Origin: JACSRF01 sp964504445
GTDB taxonomy: Bacteria; Chloroflexota; Anaerolineae; Promineifilales; Promineifilaceae
Length of the DNA stretch: 64,000 bases
Assembly (NCBI GenBank): GCA_964504445.1
Contig: CAZDEO010000015.1
Location: 15,470 to 79,469 of the forward strand
Reading direction: 5' to 3'
The notes under the pieces are model-generated. The model was not told the origin of the DNA. It did not search any database and was given only the letters and a program-made list of their open reading frames with translations. This document shows positions 16,706 to 24,293 of this stretch, in pieces; positions within the stretch are counted from its first letter, which is position 1, and every line of letters begins with the position of its first letter. Position numbers and translations under genes: made by a program.

Positions 16706-18001
16706 ATGAACAAGCAGACAATTTCTCTGGGACTCAAAGAAAACTGGCGCCAGTTTACGCTGCTGATTGTCATTAATGCCTTTGTTGGCGCTATGGTGGG
16801 GTTGGAGCGCACCGTTATGCCGCTTATTGCCGAAGCTGATTTTGGGCTGGTTTCGCGCACGGCCGTGCTTTCTTTCATCGCCACGTTTGGCATCATTAAA
16901 GCCATCTCTAACCTGTTCGCCGGCGGCCTGGGCGATCGCTGGGGGCGCAAGCGCATTCTCATCGCCGGCTGGCTGGTGGGTCTGCCGGTACCGCTGCTGA
17001 TTATCTTCGCCCCCAGCTGGGGTTGGATCGTTTTTGCCAATGTGCTGCTGGGCGTGAATCAGGGGTTGTGCTGGTCGACGACGGTGATAATGAAGATTGA
17101 CCTGGTCGGCCCCCAACAGCGCGGGCTGGCGATGGGGCTAAATGAATTCGCAGGGTATCTGGCGGTATCCCTGGCGGCATTGAGCAGCGGGTATCTGGCG
17201 GCCGCCTACGGGCTGCGGCCGGCGCCCTTCCTGCCCGGCCTGACGCTGGCGGCACTGGGGCTGCTGTTTTCCATCTTCATTGTGCGCGAAACGCGGCCGT
17301 TCACCGACCTGGAGGCGCAGCTTGGCGATGCGGAGAAACCGGAGGGCGATACCCCCTCTTTTGCCCAAGTTTTGCTGTTGACCAGCTGGAAGAACAAAAC
17401 GCTCTTTTCAGTCAGCCAGGCAGGTATGGTCAACAACCTGAATGACGGCATGGTGTGGGGGTTGCTGCCGCTGTTTCTGGCCGGGTTTGGCCTATCGGTG
17501 GCGCAAATCGGGCTGCTGGCGGCGGCGTATCCGGGGGTGTGGGGCGTGAGCCAACTCTTCACCGGGGCGTTGAGCGACCGGATTGGGCGCAAGGGCCTGA
17601 TTGCCGGCGGAATGTGGGTACAAGCGGTGGGCATCGGGTTGCTGGTGTGGGGACAGAGCTTTTCCTGGTGGTTAACGGCCGTTGCCCTGCTAGGCTTAGG
17701 AACGGGCATGGTGTATCCGACGCTGCTAGCAGCCATTTCCGATGTGGCCCATCCCACGTGGCGTGGTTCGGCGGTGGGCGTCTACCGGCTGTGGCGGGAC
17801 GGGGGTTACGCGGTGGGGGCGCTGGCGTCCGGCTTCCTGGCCGATTTGCTGGGGATGGGGGCAGCCATTGTCGCCATTGGTGCCCTTACTTTTCTGTCGG
17901 GCGTGGTGGTAACGGCCGTTATGCGGGAAACGCTTCCAGGAGCCGACAGAAAAAAAGCGATGGTGTCAAAGATGGTAAACGACCGTGAGGATTTACGCTG
18001 A
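16706..18001 (+). CDS. MFS transporter
   Basis: A protein of about 431 residues with 12 predicted helices of the major facilitator superfamily. The loop 2-3 motif is GGLGDRWGRKRIL and its second-half counterpart GALSDRIGRKGLI. The substrate cannot be told from sequence. It is divergent from the merR gene with the MerR dyad between them, so it may be metal-regulated or an exporter for the same stress. The frame is open to a GTG at 16676; ATG 16706 is preferred. A strong hairpin separates it from the convergent copA. Confidence 0.88.
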   Translation: MNKQTISLGLKENWRQFTLLIVINAFVGAMVGLERTVMPLIAEADFGLVSRTAVLSFIATFGIIKAISNLFAGGLGDRWGRKRILIAGWLVGLPVPLLIIFAPSWGWIVFANVLLGVNQGLCWSTTVIMKIDLVGPQQRGLAMGLNEFAGYLAVSLAALSSGYLAAAYGLRPAPFLPGLTLAALGLLFSIFIVRETRPFTDLEAQLGDAEKPEGDTPSFAQVLLLTSWKNKTLFSVSQAGMVNNLNDGMVWGLLPLFLAGFGLSVAQIGLLAAAYPGVWGVSQLFTGALSDRIGRKGLIAGGMWVQAVGIGLLVWGQSFSWWLTAVALLGLGTGMVYPTLLAAISDVAHPTWRGSAVGVYRLWRDGGYAVGALASGFLADLLGMGAAIVAIGALTFLSGVVVTAVMRETLPGADRKKAMVSKMVNDREDLR

Positions 18002-18019
18002 CTTCCTGTTTCAAAGAAC

Positions 18020-18053
18020 AAAACGGCCGTTCTCGCGTGAGAACGGCCGTTTT
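18020..18053. terminator. Bidirectional terminator made of two AACGGCCGTT copies
   Basis: A perfect 15-bp stem (AAAACGGCCGTTCTC and its complement) with a GCGT loop, T-run on one side and A-run on the other, lies between convergent MFS and copA genes. Each arm contains the genome-wide palindrome. Confidence 0.88.
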
Positions 18054-18077
18054 TAAGAGGAGGAAAAAGAAAAGGGT

Positions 18078-20624
18078 TTACAGCTTTACCCGCTTCAACC
18101 GCAGCGAATTGCTCACCACGCTGATGCTGGAGAAGGCCATCGCTCCTGCCGCCAGAATTGGGCTGAGCTGGCGCAGAAAGTCGGGCGCCCACTCAAATGG
18201 CGCTAAGACGCCGGCAGCGATGGGGATCAGGGCCGTATTATAAGCAAAGGCCCAGAACAGGTTCTCCTTGATGTTGCGCATGGTCGCTTTCGACAAATGA
18301 ATCGCCTGTGGCACACTGCGCAGATCACCGCGCATCAGCGTCACGTCGGCCGCTTCCATGGCCACGTCCGTGCCGGTGCCAATCGCCAGACCGACGTCGG
18401 CCTGTGCCAGGGCCGGCGCGTCGTTAATGCCATCGCCAACCATGCCGACAAAGTAGCCTTCTTCCTGGAGCTGGGCCACATAGCTGGCCTTGTCGCCGGG
18501 CAGTACCTCGGCAAAGACGCGGTCAATGCCCACCTCACGGGCGATGGCTTGCGCCGTGGCGTCGTTGTCGCCGGTCATCATCACGACCGTCAATCCTTGC
18601 GCGTGCATTTGCTGCACGGCCGTTTTAGACCCTTCTTTGATAGTGTCAGCAACACCGATAATGGCTGTTGCCTGCCCATCCACCGCCAGCCACATCGCAG
18701 TCTTGGCTTCGTTTTGCAGCTGTTCCGCTTTGGCTCCCAGGCCATTCAGCATGACTTCTTCCCGCTCCATCAAGCGCCGGTTGCCGATCAGGACGCGACG
18801 GCCGTTTACCGTAGCGGCAATGCCATGCCCGGCGATGCCTTCAAACGCCTGTGGTTCATCCAAAAGCAGTTCGCGCTCCCGCGCGGCGCGCACGATCGCT
18901 TCGCCCAGGGGATGTTCCGATCCCCGTTCGGCGCTGGCGGCCAGGGCCAGCCAATAATCGGCGGCCGGTAGTCGGTGATCGGTAAGCAGTCCTTCGGAAA
19001 CGGTCGTTTGCCCGCCGTTTACTGAATACTGGTCACCGATAACTGCCAACTGCTCACTCACGATCACGTCTGTCACGGCCGGTTCGCCGCGGGTAATCGT
19101 GCCGGTTTTGTCCAGGACGATGGCGGTGAGCTTGTGGGCCTGCTCCAGCGCAGTGCTGTTTTTGAACAGCACACCCGCTTCGGCCCCTTTGCCCACGCCC
19201 ACCATAATGGATGTCGGCGTTGCCAGGCCCATGGCGCAGGGGCAGGCGATGACGAGAACGGCTGTCAGCCGCAGCATCGCCGCCACCAGGTCACCGGTTG
19301 CCAGGTACCAGATGGCGAACGTAGCAAACGCCAGCACGATGACGGCCGGGACAAAGTAAGCAGAAACCCGGTCTACTACCTTTTGAATAGGGGCCTTGCT
19401 GCCCTGTGCCTGCTCAACCAGGCGGATAATCTGCGCCAGCGCTGTTTCCTTGCCAACTTTGGTGGCTTCAAACTTCAGCAAACCCTGTTTGTTAATGGTG
19501 GCCCCGATCACCTCGTCGCCCACACTCTTGTCCACGGGCAAACTTTCGCCGGTGATCATGCTCTCATCAACGGCCGAATGCCCTTCAATGATCACGCCAT
19601 CTACCGGCACCTTTTCGCCGGGGCGCACAAGAACAACATCCCCGGACACAACTTCGGCAATGGGGATGTCAACTTCCTGCCCGTTCCGCACGATGCGGGC
19701 CGTTTTTGCCTGTAGGCCCATCAATTTCTTGATCGCTTCGCTGGTCTGACCCTTGGCGCGCACTTCCAGCAGCTTGCCCAGCACGATGAGAGTGATGATG
19801 GCTGCGGCCGTTTCGTAATAAACGTGCGTGCCAAACATGTCATTGCTGAGCGTGGTGGCGATGAGGACCAGCGTGCTGTAACCGTAAGCAACGGTTGTGC
19901 CCATGGCCACCAGCACGTCCATATTGGCGCTCCGGTTGCGCAGCGCTTTGTAGGCTCCTGTGTAATAATCCCAGCCGACCCAAAACTGCACCGGGGTAGC
20001 CAGGATCAGGAATACCCAGTTGACCCACGGTTCGTGGGACCACATCCCTAAAAGACCAAAGTCGCGCAGCATGGTCCATATGACCAGCGGCACGGTAAAA
20101 ATGGCGCCAATAATGAAGCGTTGCCACTGATGCCGGACTTCAGCCTGGCGGGCGGCGGCTTCGGCGTCTTCGAGATCGTCATCAGCTTCGGTGATGACCA
20201 CATCGTAACCGGCTTTGCGCACAGCAGCGATCAGCCCATCCCGGTCAGTGGCGCCGGGGACATAGGTAACCGCGGCGCGTTCATTCGCGAAGTTAACGAC
20301 TGCGGTTAGGACACCATCTACTTTTTGCAGGCTGCGCTCAATGGTGTTGGCGCAGTTGGCGCAGGTCATGCCTACCAACGGCAGTTCCAATGTTGCCGTG
20401 GGGATTTCATAACCGGCTTTTTTGACCCGTTTGACGACATCTTCAGCCACGGTCTGCGCCTGCGCCATGTCGGGATCAAAGGTGATCGTTACCTTTTCAC
20501 TGGCGAAATTAACCACGGCATCGGTCACGCCCTGAGCCTTTTTGGAATTGCGCTCCACGGAAGCAACGCAGTTGGCGCAGGTCATACCGATGACGGGAAA
20601 GGTAAGTTGTTTTTGTGTTAACAT
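18078..20624 (-). CDS. copA: Copper-translocating P-type ATPase CopA
   Basis: A Cu(I) exporter of about 848 residues. It has two N-terminal heavy-metal-associated domains, each with GMTCANC, then eight membrane helices with the CPC motif (VIACPCAMGLATPTS), the phosphorylation site DKTGTITRG, TGES loop, SEHPLGEA and GDGINDAPAL. The ATG at 20624 has GGAG six bases before it; an ATG at 20636 is the alternative. It lies 43 bases downstream of the CsoR-CopZ gene, so the two form a copper operon. An insert of about 35 residues after the DKTGT region (EQLAVIGDQYSVNGG... to LTDHRLPAADY) looks like a translated intergenic-type repeat. Confidence 0.96.
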   Translation of the reverse strand: MLTQKQLTFPVIGMTCANCVASVERNSKKAQGVTDAVVNFASEKVTITFDPDMAQAQTVAEDVVKRVKKAGYEIPTATLELPLVGMTCANCANTIERSLQKVDGVLTAVVNFANERAAVTYVPGATDRDGLIAAVRKAGYDVVITEADDDLEDAEAAARQAEVRHQWQRFIIGAIFTVPLVIWTMLRDFGLLGMWSHEPWVNWVFLILATPVQFWVGWDYYTGAYKALRNRSANMDVLVAMGTTVAYGYSTLVLIATTLSNDMFGTHVYYETAAAIITLIVLGKLLEVRAKGQTSEAIKKLMGLQAKTARIVRNGQEVDIPIAEVVSGDVVLVRPGEKVPVDGVIIEGHSAVDESMITGESLPVDKSVGDEVIGATINKQGLLKFEATKVGKETALAQIIRLVEQAQGSKAPIQKVVDRVSAYFVPAVIVLAFATFAIWYLATGDLVAAMLRLTAVLVIACPCAMGLATPTSIMVGVGKGAEAGVLFKNSTALEQAHKLTAIVLDKTGTITRGEPAVTDVIVSEQLAVIGDQYSVNGGQTTVSEGLLTDHRLPAADYWLALAASAERGSEHPLGEAIVRAARERELLLDEPQAFEGIAGHGIAATVNGRRVLIGNRRLMEREEVMLNGLGAKAEQLQNEAKTAMWLAVDGQATAIIGVADTIKEGSKTAVQQMHAQGLTVVMMTGDNDATAQAIAREVGIDRVFAEVLPGDKASYVAQLQEEGYFVGMVGDGINDAPALAQADVGLAIGTGTDVAMEAADVTLMRGDLRSVPQAIHLSKATMRNIKENLFWAFAYNTALIPIAAGVLAPFEWAPDFLRQLSPILAAGAMAFSSISVVSNSLRLKRVKL

Positions 20625-20640
20625 CGAATTCTCCATGATG

Positions 20641-20678
20641 CCAGGGGAGGCCTACCCGCCAAGAGTGGGCCTCTCTGG
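20641..20678 (-). promoter_or_regulatory. Intergenic hairpin between csoR-copZ and copA
   Basis: CCAGGGGAGGCC pairs with GGCCTCTCTGG across 15 bases. It lies between the two copper genes with no T-run, so it may be an mRNA processing or stability element, or a weak attenuator. Confidence 0.45.
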
Positions 20679-20679
20679 A

Positions 20680-21207
20680 TCAACTGATTTGAATTAGCCC
20701 TTCAGGGGGATAATTAATTTCCTGCAGGGTGGCCTGGATTTGGTCCCAGGTGGCCGGAGCTTCCCAGGTGACGGTGACTTGCTTGCTCTCCTGGCTAGCC
20801 GTCACGTTATTTACGCCGGGCAGTTCACCCACTTCCATTTCGATGGTGTGGGTGCAATGGCCGCAGCTAATGTTAGGGACAGTAAATGTTTTGCTGTTCA
20901 TCAGGTCGAATCTCCTTTGAGTCGATAGATTAAATTTATGGGACAGGGCGAAGACGGCCGTTACATCCCGCAGCACTCGCTCTCGTTCACAGGCGTCGGC
21001 ATGGCGTACGGCCGTTGCCAGACAGGTGTGCAGATGATGGTCCAGCAGAAGGAGGCAGACCTTAGCAAGGGCCGCTTGTACCGCCTGAATTTGCTGCATC
21101 ACATCGAGGCAGGCGGCATCAGCCTGCACCATCCGCTCAATGCCTTTCATATGGCCGGCTGTGCTCGACAGCCGTTGCCTGACTGCTGTTCGTACCGTTT
21201 CGTCCAT
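20680..21207 (-). CDS. CsoR-type copper repressor fused to CopZ-like copper chaperone
   Basis: A 175-residue fusion. Residues 1-90 are a CsoR/RcnR helical repressor with the copper triad Cys33, His58, Cys62 in the right spacing. From Met103 the sequence is a full HMA copper chaperone with SCGHC (Cys115, Cys118). The frame joins them without a stop. Met103 (codon 20899-20901) is preceded by an AAGGAG site 10 bases upstream, so a free chaperone could also be made from the same mRNA. It heads the copA operon, with a CsoR-like operator just before its start. A separate chaperone gene that lost the stop between the two is the likely origin. Confidence 0.88.
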   Translation of the reverse strand: MDETVRTAVRQRLSSTAGHMKGIERMVQADAACLDVMQQIQAVQAALAKVCLLLLDHHLHTCLATAVRHADACERERVLRDVTAVFALSHKFNLSTQRRFDLMNSKTFTVPNISCGHCTHTIEMEVGELPGVNNVTASQESKQVTVTWEAPATWDQIQATLQEINYPPEGLIQIS

Positions 21208-21213
21208 TTCTTT

Positions 21214-21240
21214 TACCCATCCCCCCTGGGGGGGGGTATG
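21214..21240. promoter_or_regulatory. CsoR-type operator
   Basis: A C-run/G-run dyad (TACCCATCCCCCC then TGGGGGGGGGTA) lies six bases before the csoR start, as expected of CsoR sites. A possible minus-strand promoter lies just upstream: -10 TACAAT within 21246-21253 and -35 TTTACG 17 bases further. Confidence 0.75.
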
Positions 21241-21298
21241 TGAGTATTGTATAAAGGAAGCGGGAGGTCGTAAATCCGTGATTTCGCCTAAATCAATA

Positions 21299-21313
21299 CG
21301 CCATTTGGCCTAT
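21299..21313. repeat. Intergenic element CGCCATTTGGCCTAT
   Basis: A 15-base element identical to copies at 28976-28990 (same strand) and 24149-24163 (opposite strand). Here it lies 92 bases before the csoR-copZ start and touches the end of the TlpA gene. Confidence 0.6.
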
Positions 21314-21882
21314 GGGGAAGGATCTGCGCCGAGAAGGGGGGAGAGTTTGGTTTCGATATAAGACACACGCAGGGGGCCGCCGGGCACAATGGTCTGGATC
21401 ACGCCGCGGCGGTCGATGAAAAATGTGGTAGGCAACGATTGCAGCTGATACGCCCGTGTCACGATGCCGTCATGGTCCAGCAAAATGGGGAATTCAAACG
21501 CGTATTCAGCGGCGAATTCCCTGGCGGCCGCTTCACTGTCCTGCACGGTGCTGTTGACGGCCAGCACGACCAGGCCATCTTCTTTATACCTCTGATACAC
21601 TTCATTGAGTGCCGGCATCTCTTCCCGGCACGGCGGGCACCAGGAGGTCCACAGATTGAGGATGATTACCTGACCGCGCAGATCGGACAGCGTGACTGTT
21701 TCATTGTCGAGCGTGGGCAGGGTGAAATCCGGCGCCGGCGCTCCTTCGCGGGGAGCCGCCAGAAATGATTGTACGTAGCGCGAGATAGGTGTGTCTGTTA
21801 ATCCCAGTCCCAGACCGCCCAGACCAAGAATGACCAGCAGCAGTAACTTCAGGCGCGAGGTCGGGTATGAATGGTCAGGCAT
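21310..21882 (-). CDS. TlpA/ResA-like membrane-anchored thioredoxin
   Basis: A protein of about 190 residues with one N-terminal membrane helix (LLLLVILGLGGLGLGL) and a TlpA fold: GAPAPDFTLPTLDN, active site LWTSWCPPCREEMPAL, cis-Pro LPTTFFID. It is probably the periplasm-side acceptor of the CcdA-like protein encoded just upstream; the reading frames overlap by eight bases at ATGCCTGA. A TTG start at 21903 is possible. The pair would supply reductant to copper or cytochrome maturation outside the membrane. Confidence 0.9.
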   Translation of the reverse strand: MPDHSYPTSRLKLLLLVILGLGGLGLGLTDTPISRYVQSFLAAPREGAPAPDFTLPTLDNETVTLSDLRGQVIILNLWTSWCPPCREEMPALNEVYQRYKEDGLVVLAVNSTVQDSEAAAREFAAEYAFEFPILLDHDGIVTRAYQLQSLPTTFFIDRRGVIQTIVPGGPLRVSYIETKLSPLLGADPSP

Positions 21883-22648
21883 CGGAAACGGCCGTTCCGC
21901 CAAACGCCTGCCCGCTCAAATAACTAATGTAGGCCGGCACCAGCGGCAGCACACAGGGCGACAGGAACGACAACAGTCCGGCCACGATAGCGATGAAGTA
22001 GGTGGGTGCGGCGCCCCCGAAGGGCAAGTCCAGATAAAAACCGTTTTGCTGCGCCCAGATGGCGATCGTGGTCATGCGGTTGGTAACCAGCAGCAGGCCA
22101 ATGGCAATGAGGAAAATGCCGCTGGCTATCTGGATGTGGCGCAGGTACGGCCGTAATTTCTTCACCGCCTGCACTGCCCGGTTCATACCCAGACCAATTA
22201 GCAAAAAGGGGATGCCCAGCCCCAGCGCATAGCCGCTGGAGAGCAGCATCGCCTGCCCGGAGGTTTCCTGCGCAAAGCCCAATGTGAGGATTGCGCCCAG
22301 CGTGGTGCCAATACAGGGCGACCAACCAGCGGCGAACACCACGCCCATTAATAAGGAAGAAGCCAGCCGGTTCTTGCCGTGAGCCTGCCACTGCGGACGC
22401 GTATCATAGTACAGCCAACGAATCTTGAGGACACCCAGGTTAAATAGGCCGAAGGCAATGATCACGACACCGCCGATGCGGGCGATGATGGTTTTTAATT
22501 CGCCAAAGAGCTGTCCCAGCAGCGTGGCCGCGCCGCCCCAGCCAATGATGAAAATCAGTGAGAAGCCGAGTACGAAGAGGGAGGCGTGCAGCATCGTGGT
22601 GTGCCGTTCAGCAAGAGCAGGCTTGGTTGTCGTTTGCGTTTGTTCCAT
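21875..22648 (-). CDS. CcdA-type thiol transporter with circularly permuted helix order
   Basis: A 257-residue protein with about six helices. All CcdA segments are present, but in an unusual order. In standard CcdA the first helix carries LLSFLSPCVLPLVPAY and the fourth carries GWTPCIGP. Here the protein starts with the usual second helix (HASLFVLGFSLIF), then AAGWSPCIGTTLGA, and ends with VAGLLSFLSPCVLPLVPAYI plus a short tail. Both redox cysteines are kept. An AGGAG site precedes the ATG. The TlpA partner gene overlaps its end. The permutation would require the N- and C-termini on the outer face if the core fold is unchanged. Confidence 0.85.
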   Translation of the reverse strand: MEQTQTTTKPALAERHTTMLHASLFVLGFSLIFIIGWGGAATLLGQLFGELKTIIARIGGVVIIAFGLFNLGVLKIRWLYYDTRPQWQAHGKNRLASSLLMGVVFAAGWSPCIGTTLGAILTLGFAQETSGQAMLLSSGYALGLGIPFLLIGLGMNRAVQAVKKLRPYLRHIQIASGIFLIAIGLLLVTNRMTTIAIWAQQNGFYLDLPFGGAAPTYFIAIVAGLLSFLSPCVLPLVPAYISYLSGQAFGGTAVSDA

Positions 22649-22848
22649 ACAATGCTCCTAAAATTAGCCTTGTAGTTCTTCAAGATCGAGAATAACAACG
22701 ATACCCACTGCTGTTTTTGAACGCCCAATTACGCTCTGCGTCACCTCGACGTTTTTCAGGCATACCCTACTTTATTACTTGCAGACAAATAATGGGCAAT
22801 CGCCCATACATATAAGTTATAGCGTTTCATCAAAGCAATGCCTAGCGT

Positions 22849-22879
22849 CAAATAGCCCAGCAAGGTAACAGGCTATTTG
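22849..22879. repeat. Hairpin CAAATAGCC / GGCTATTTG
   Basis: A perfect 9-bp stem with a 13-base loop, the compact form of the spaced inverted repeat at 13371-13443. There is no T-run. It may be a dispersed repeat or a regulatory site. Confidence 0.5.
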
Positions 22880-22944
22880 GCGGGTTCCTCCCGGTTTTTG
22901 GCCAGATGGGATTATTTGGATTCATGCATTATTAAGGAAAAACA

Positions 22945-22956
22945 GGCCATTTGGCC
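22945..22956. repeat. Palindrome GGCCATTTGGCC
   Basis: A near-perfect palindrome, another member of the CGCCATTTGGCC group, 182 bases before the 23138 start. Confidence 0.45.
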
Positions 22957-23137
22957 CTTTATGCAACAGTTTTAATCCATTAGTATGGTCTGGCGTCATT
23001 TAGGGGAGATGCTGGATACCTCAATTAAGTTTCAGAACTCAGTTATCGAATGAACTGCAGCCTTGAGGAATGTATTAGGTCTCTAGCGGCAGGCTCATTT
23101 TAATCAACAATTTACGCATCCAAAACAGGAGTCAAAC

Positions 23138-23695
23138 ATGAAGAAAATTGAACTCATTACCCCCATGATCGTGTTATTGGCATTGTTTTCAGTTTCACCA
23201 GTGGCGGCACATGATGGTGATTCAGGAATCCTATCGGTTTTTATTGGTAATCGGTTGCTGGCAGCAGCTGCTGCAGTCTTGTCATTACTTAATGTGCTTC
23301 TTGTTGTGCTTATTTCGGGAAAACCATACCCTATTTGGAACATCGGTGTGATTGGCCTGGGCAGCATGGCAGCTTTCCTGCATCTGGGCATCGGTTTGCG
23401 AGGAGATACATTGCTTTTGCTTAATGGCTTTGGGTACTTGGCTTTGGTTTACGCTTTGCTTTTACCTCTACCGTTCTTGATTGCTAGACAAGCATGGACC
23501 CATTGGTTGCTGTTGGGCTATACGAGCGTAACGTTTGTGGGCTACTTTTTGATGCATGGTTTGGCAATATCTGATTTAATCGGTTTGTTTACTAAAATAT
23601 TGGAATTAGGGCTTGTTTTCTTTTTGTTTATGAGAATGCGTCAAGCCAGAAACGAAACTAACCCGACCATTTCACCCGCCGTCACTTCGGATTAA
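23138..23695 (+). CDS. Integral membrane protein of unknown function
   Basis: A 185-residue protein with a cleavable-looking signal (SPVAAHDGD) and about five membrane helices. No family is recognised. The short extracellular start HDGDSG contains His and Asp that could bind metal. It is flanked by copper and thiol genes. It has no ACGGCCGT copy and lower GC than its neighbours. A strong terminator follows. Confidence 0.65.
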   Translation: MKKIELITPMIVLLALFSVSPVAAHDGDSGILSVFIGNRLLAAAAAVLSLLNVLLVVLISGKPYPIWNIGVIGLGSMAAFLHLGIGLRGDTLLLLNGFGYLALVYALLLPLPFLIARQAWTHWLLLGYTSVTFVGYFLMHGLAISDLIGLFTKILELGLVFFLFMRMRQARNETNPTISPAVTSD

Positions 23696-23724
23696 ACGGT
23701 TTACTCAGTTATGAACTAAAAACA

Positions 23725-23750
23725 CGCAGCCAGCTGATCAGCTGGCTGCG
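23725..23750. terminator. Perfect-palindrome terminator hairpin
   Basis: CGCAGCCAGCT-GATC-AGCTGGCTGCG forms an 11-bp stem followed by a T-rich stretch (CTTTCGGTTTTATTT). It separates the convergent genes at 23695 and 23777. Confidence 0.85.
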
Positions 23751-23776
23751 CTTTCGGTTTTATTTCCGGCAGCTTG

Positions 23777-24046
23777 TTACGGTAGCGGAATGTTATTATC
23801 GATGTGGACATGCACGGAACCGTTATTGCCCACATGTTTACCACAAATCCAGCCGTCGCCGTTCAAATCTCGGTCATTGCCCACATGCTTGTGTTGACCG
23901 CCATGTTCATGATCGTGGTCCATTGCCATATGGAGCTGGAAGCTGTCGGGACAACCGCCAACCGGATCGCTGCCGGCGCTTACGAAGGACACCGTGAAGA
24001 GCATCAAGGCCGCTACAGCTACGAGCACAACTACCCATTTTTTCAT
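23777..24046 (-). CDS. Small secreted His-rich EF-hand-like (Excalibur-type) protein
   Basis: An 89-residue secreted protein with a signal peptide (cut near VSAGS). The mature part is His-rich (MDHDHEHGGQHKH) and contains a calcium-loop-like DRDLNGDGWICGKH, resembling the Excalibur motif of extracellular proteins, with two cysteines likely to pair. A role in metal binding outside the cell is inferred. The opposite-strand frame here (23804-24073) is a shadow. A copy of the CGCCATTTGGCCTAT element lies 103 bases upstream of its start. Confidence 0.75.
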   Translation of the reverse strand: MKKWVVVLVAVAALMLFTVSFVSAGSDPVGGCPDSFQLHMAMDHDHEHGGQHKHVGNDRDLNGDGWICGKHVGNNGSVHVHIDNNIPLP

Positions 24047-24148
24047 AAACTTTATCTCCTATCCTGTGCGTGATTATCCAAACAACGTTCTATTCTCATT
24101 ATAAAAGGCGGCCGCAGCATAAACGACCGTCAAACAGCTTGGTAGACA

Positions 24149-24163
24149 ATAGGCCAAATGGCG
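24149..24163. repeat. Intergenic element ATAGGCCAAATGGCG
   Basis: The exact reverse complement of the 15-mer at 21299 and 28976. It lies between the divergent starts of the His-rich secreted protein and the ABC permease. Confidence 0.6.
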
Positions 24164-24293
24164 TGTATGCCGGTGGATGGGCTAAGTGAAATTGCTTATA
24201 AGGGATTTAGGCAAAACCACGCTTCATGAATCAGTGCCAATTCAATAAACTACCAGAACAGCTTCTTTGTTGTCCACTTATGAGATAGTTACC

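Larger units (their letters stand above)
22649..23137. other. Non-coding 489-base region with repeat elements
   Basis: No credible gene is seen between the divergent ccdA-like and membrane-protein starts. The stretch is AT-richer than its flanks and carries the hairpin at 22849-22879 and the palindrome at 22945-22956. Confidence 0.6.

Noticed and set aside
23804..24073. 89-residue plus-strand frame opposite the His-rich secreted protein
   Set aside because: The minus frame has a signal peptide and an Excalibur-like motif; the plus frame does not.
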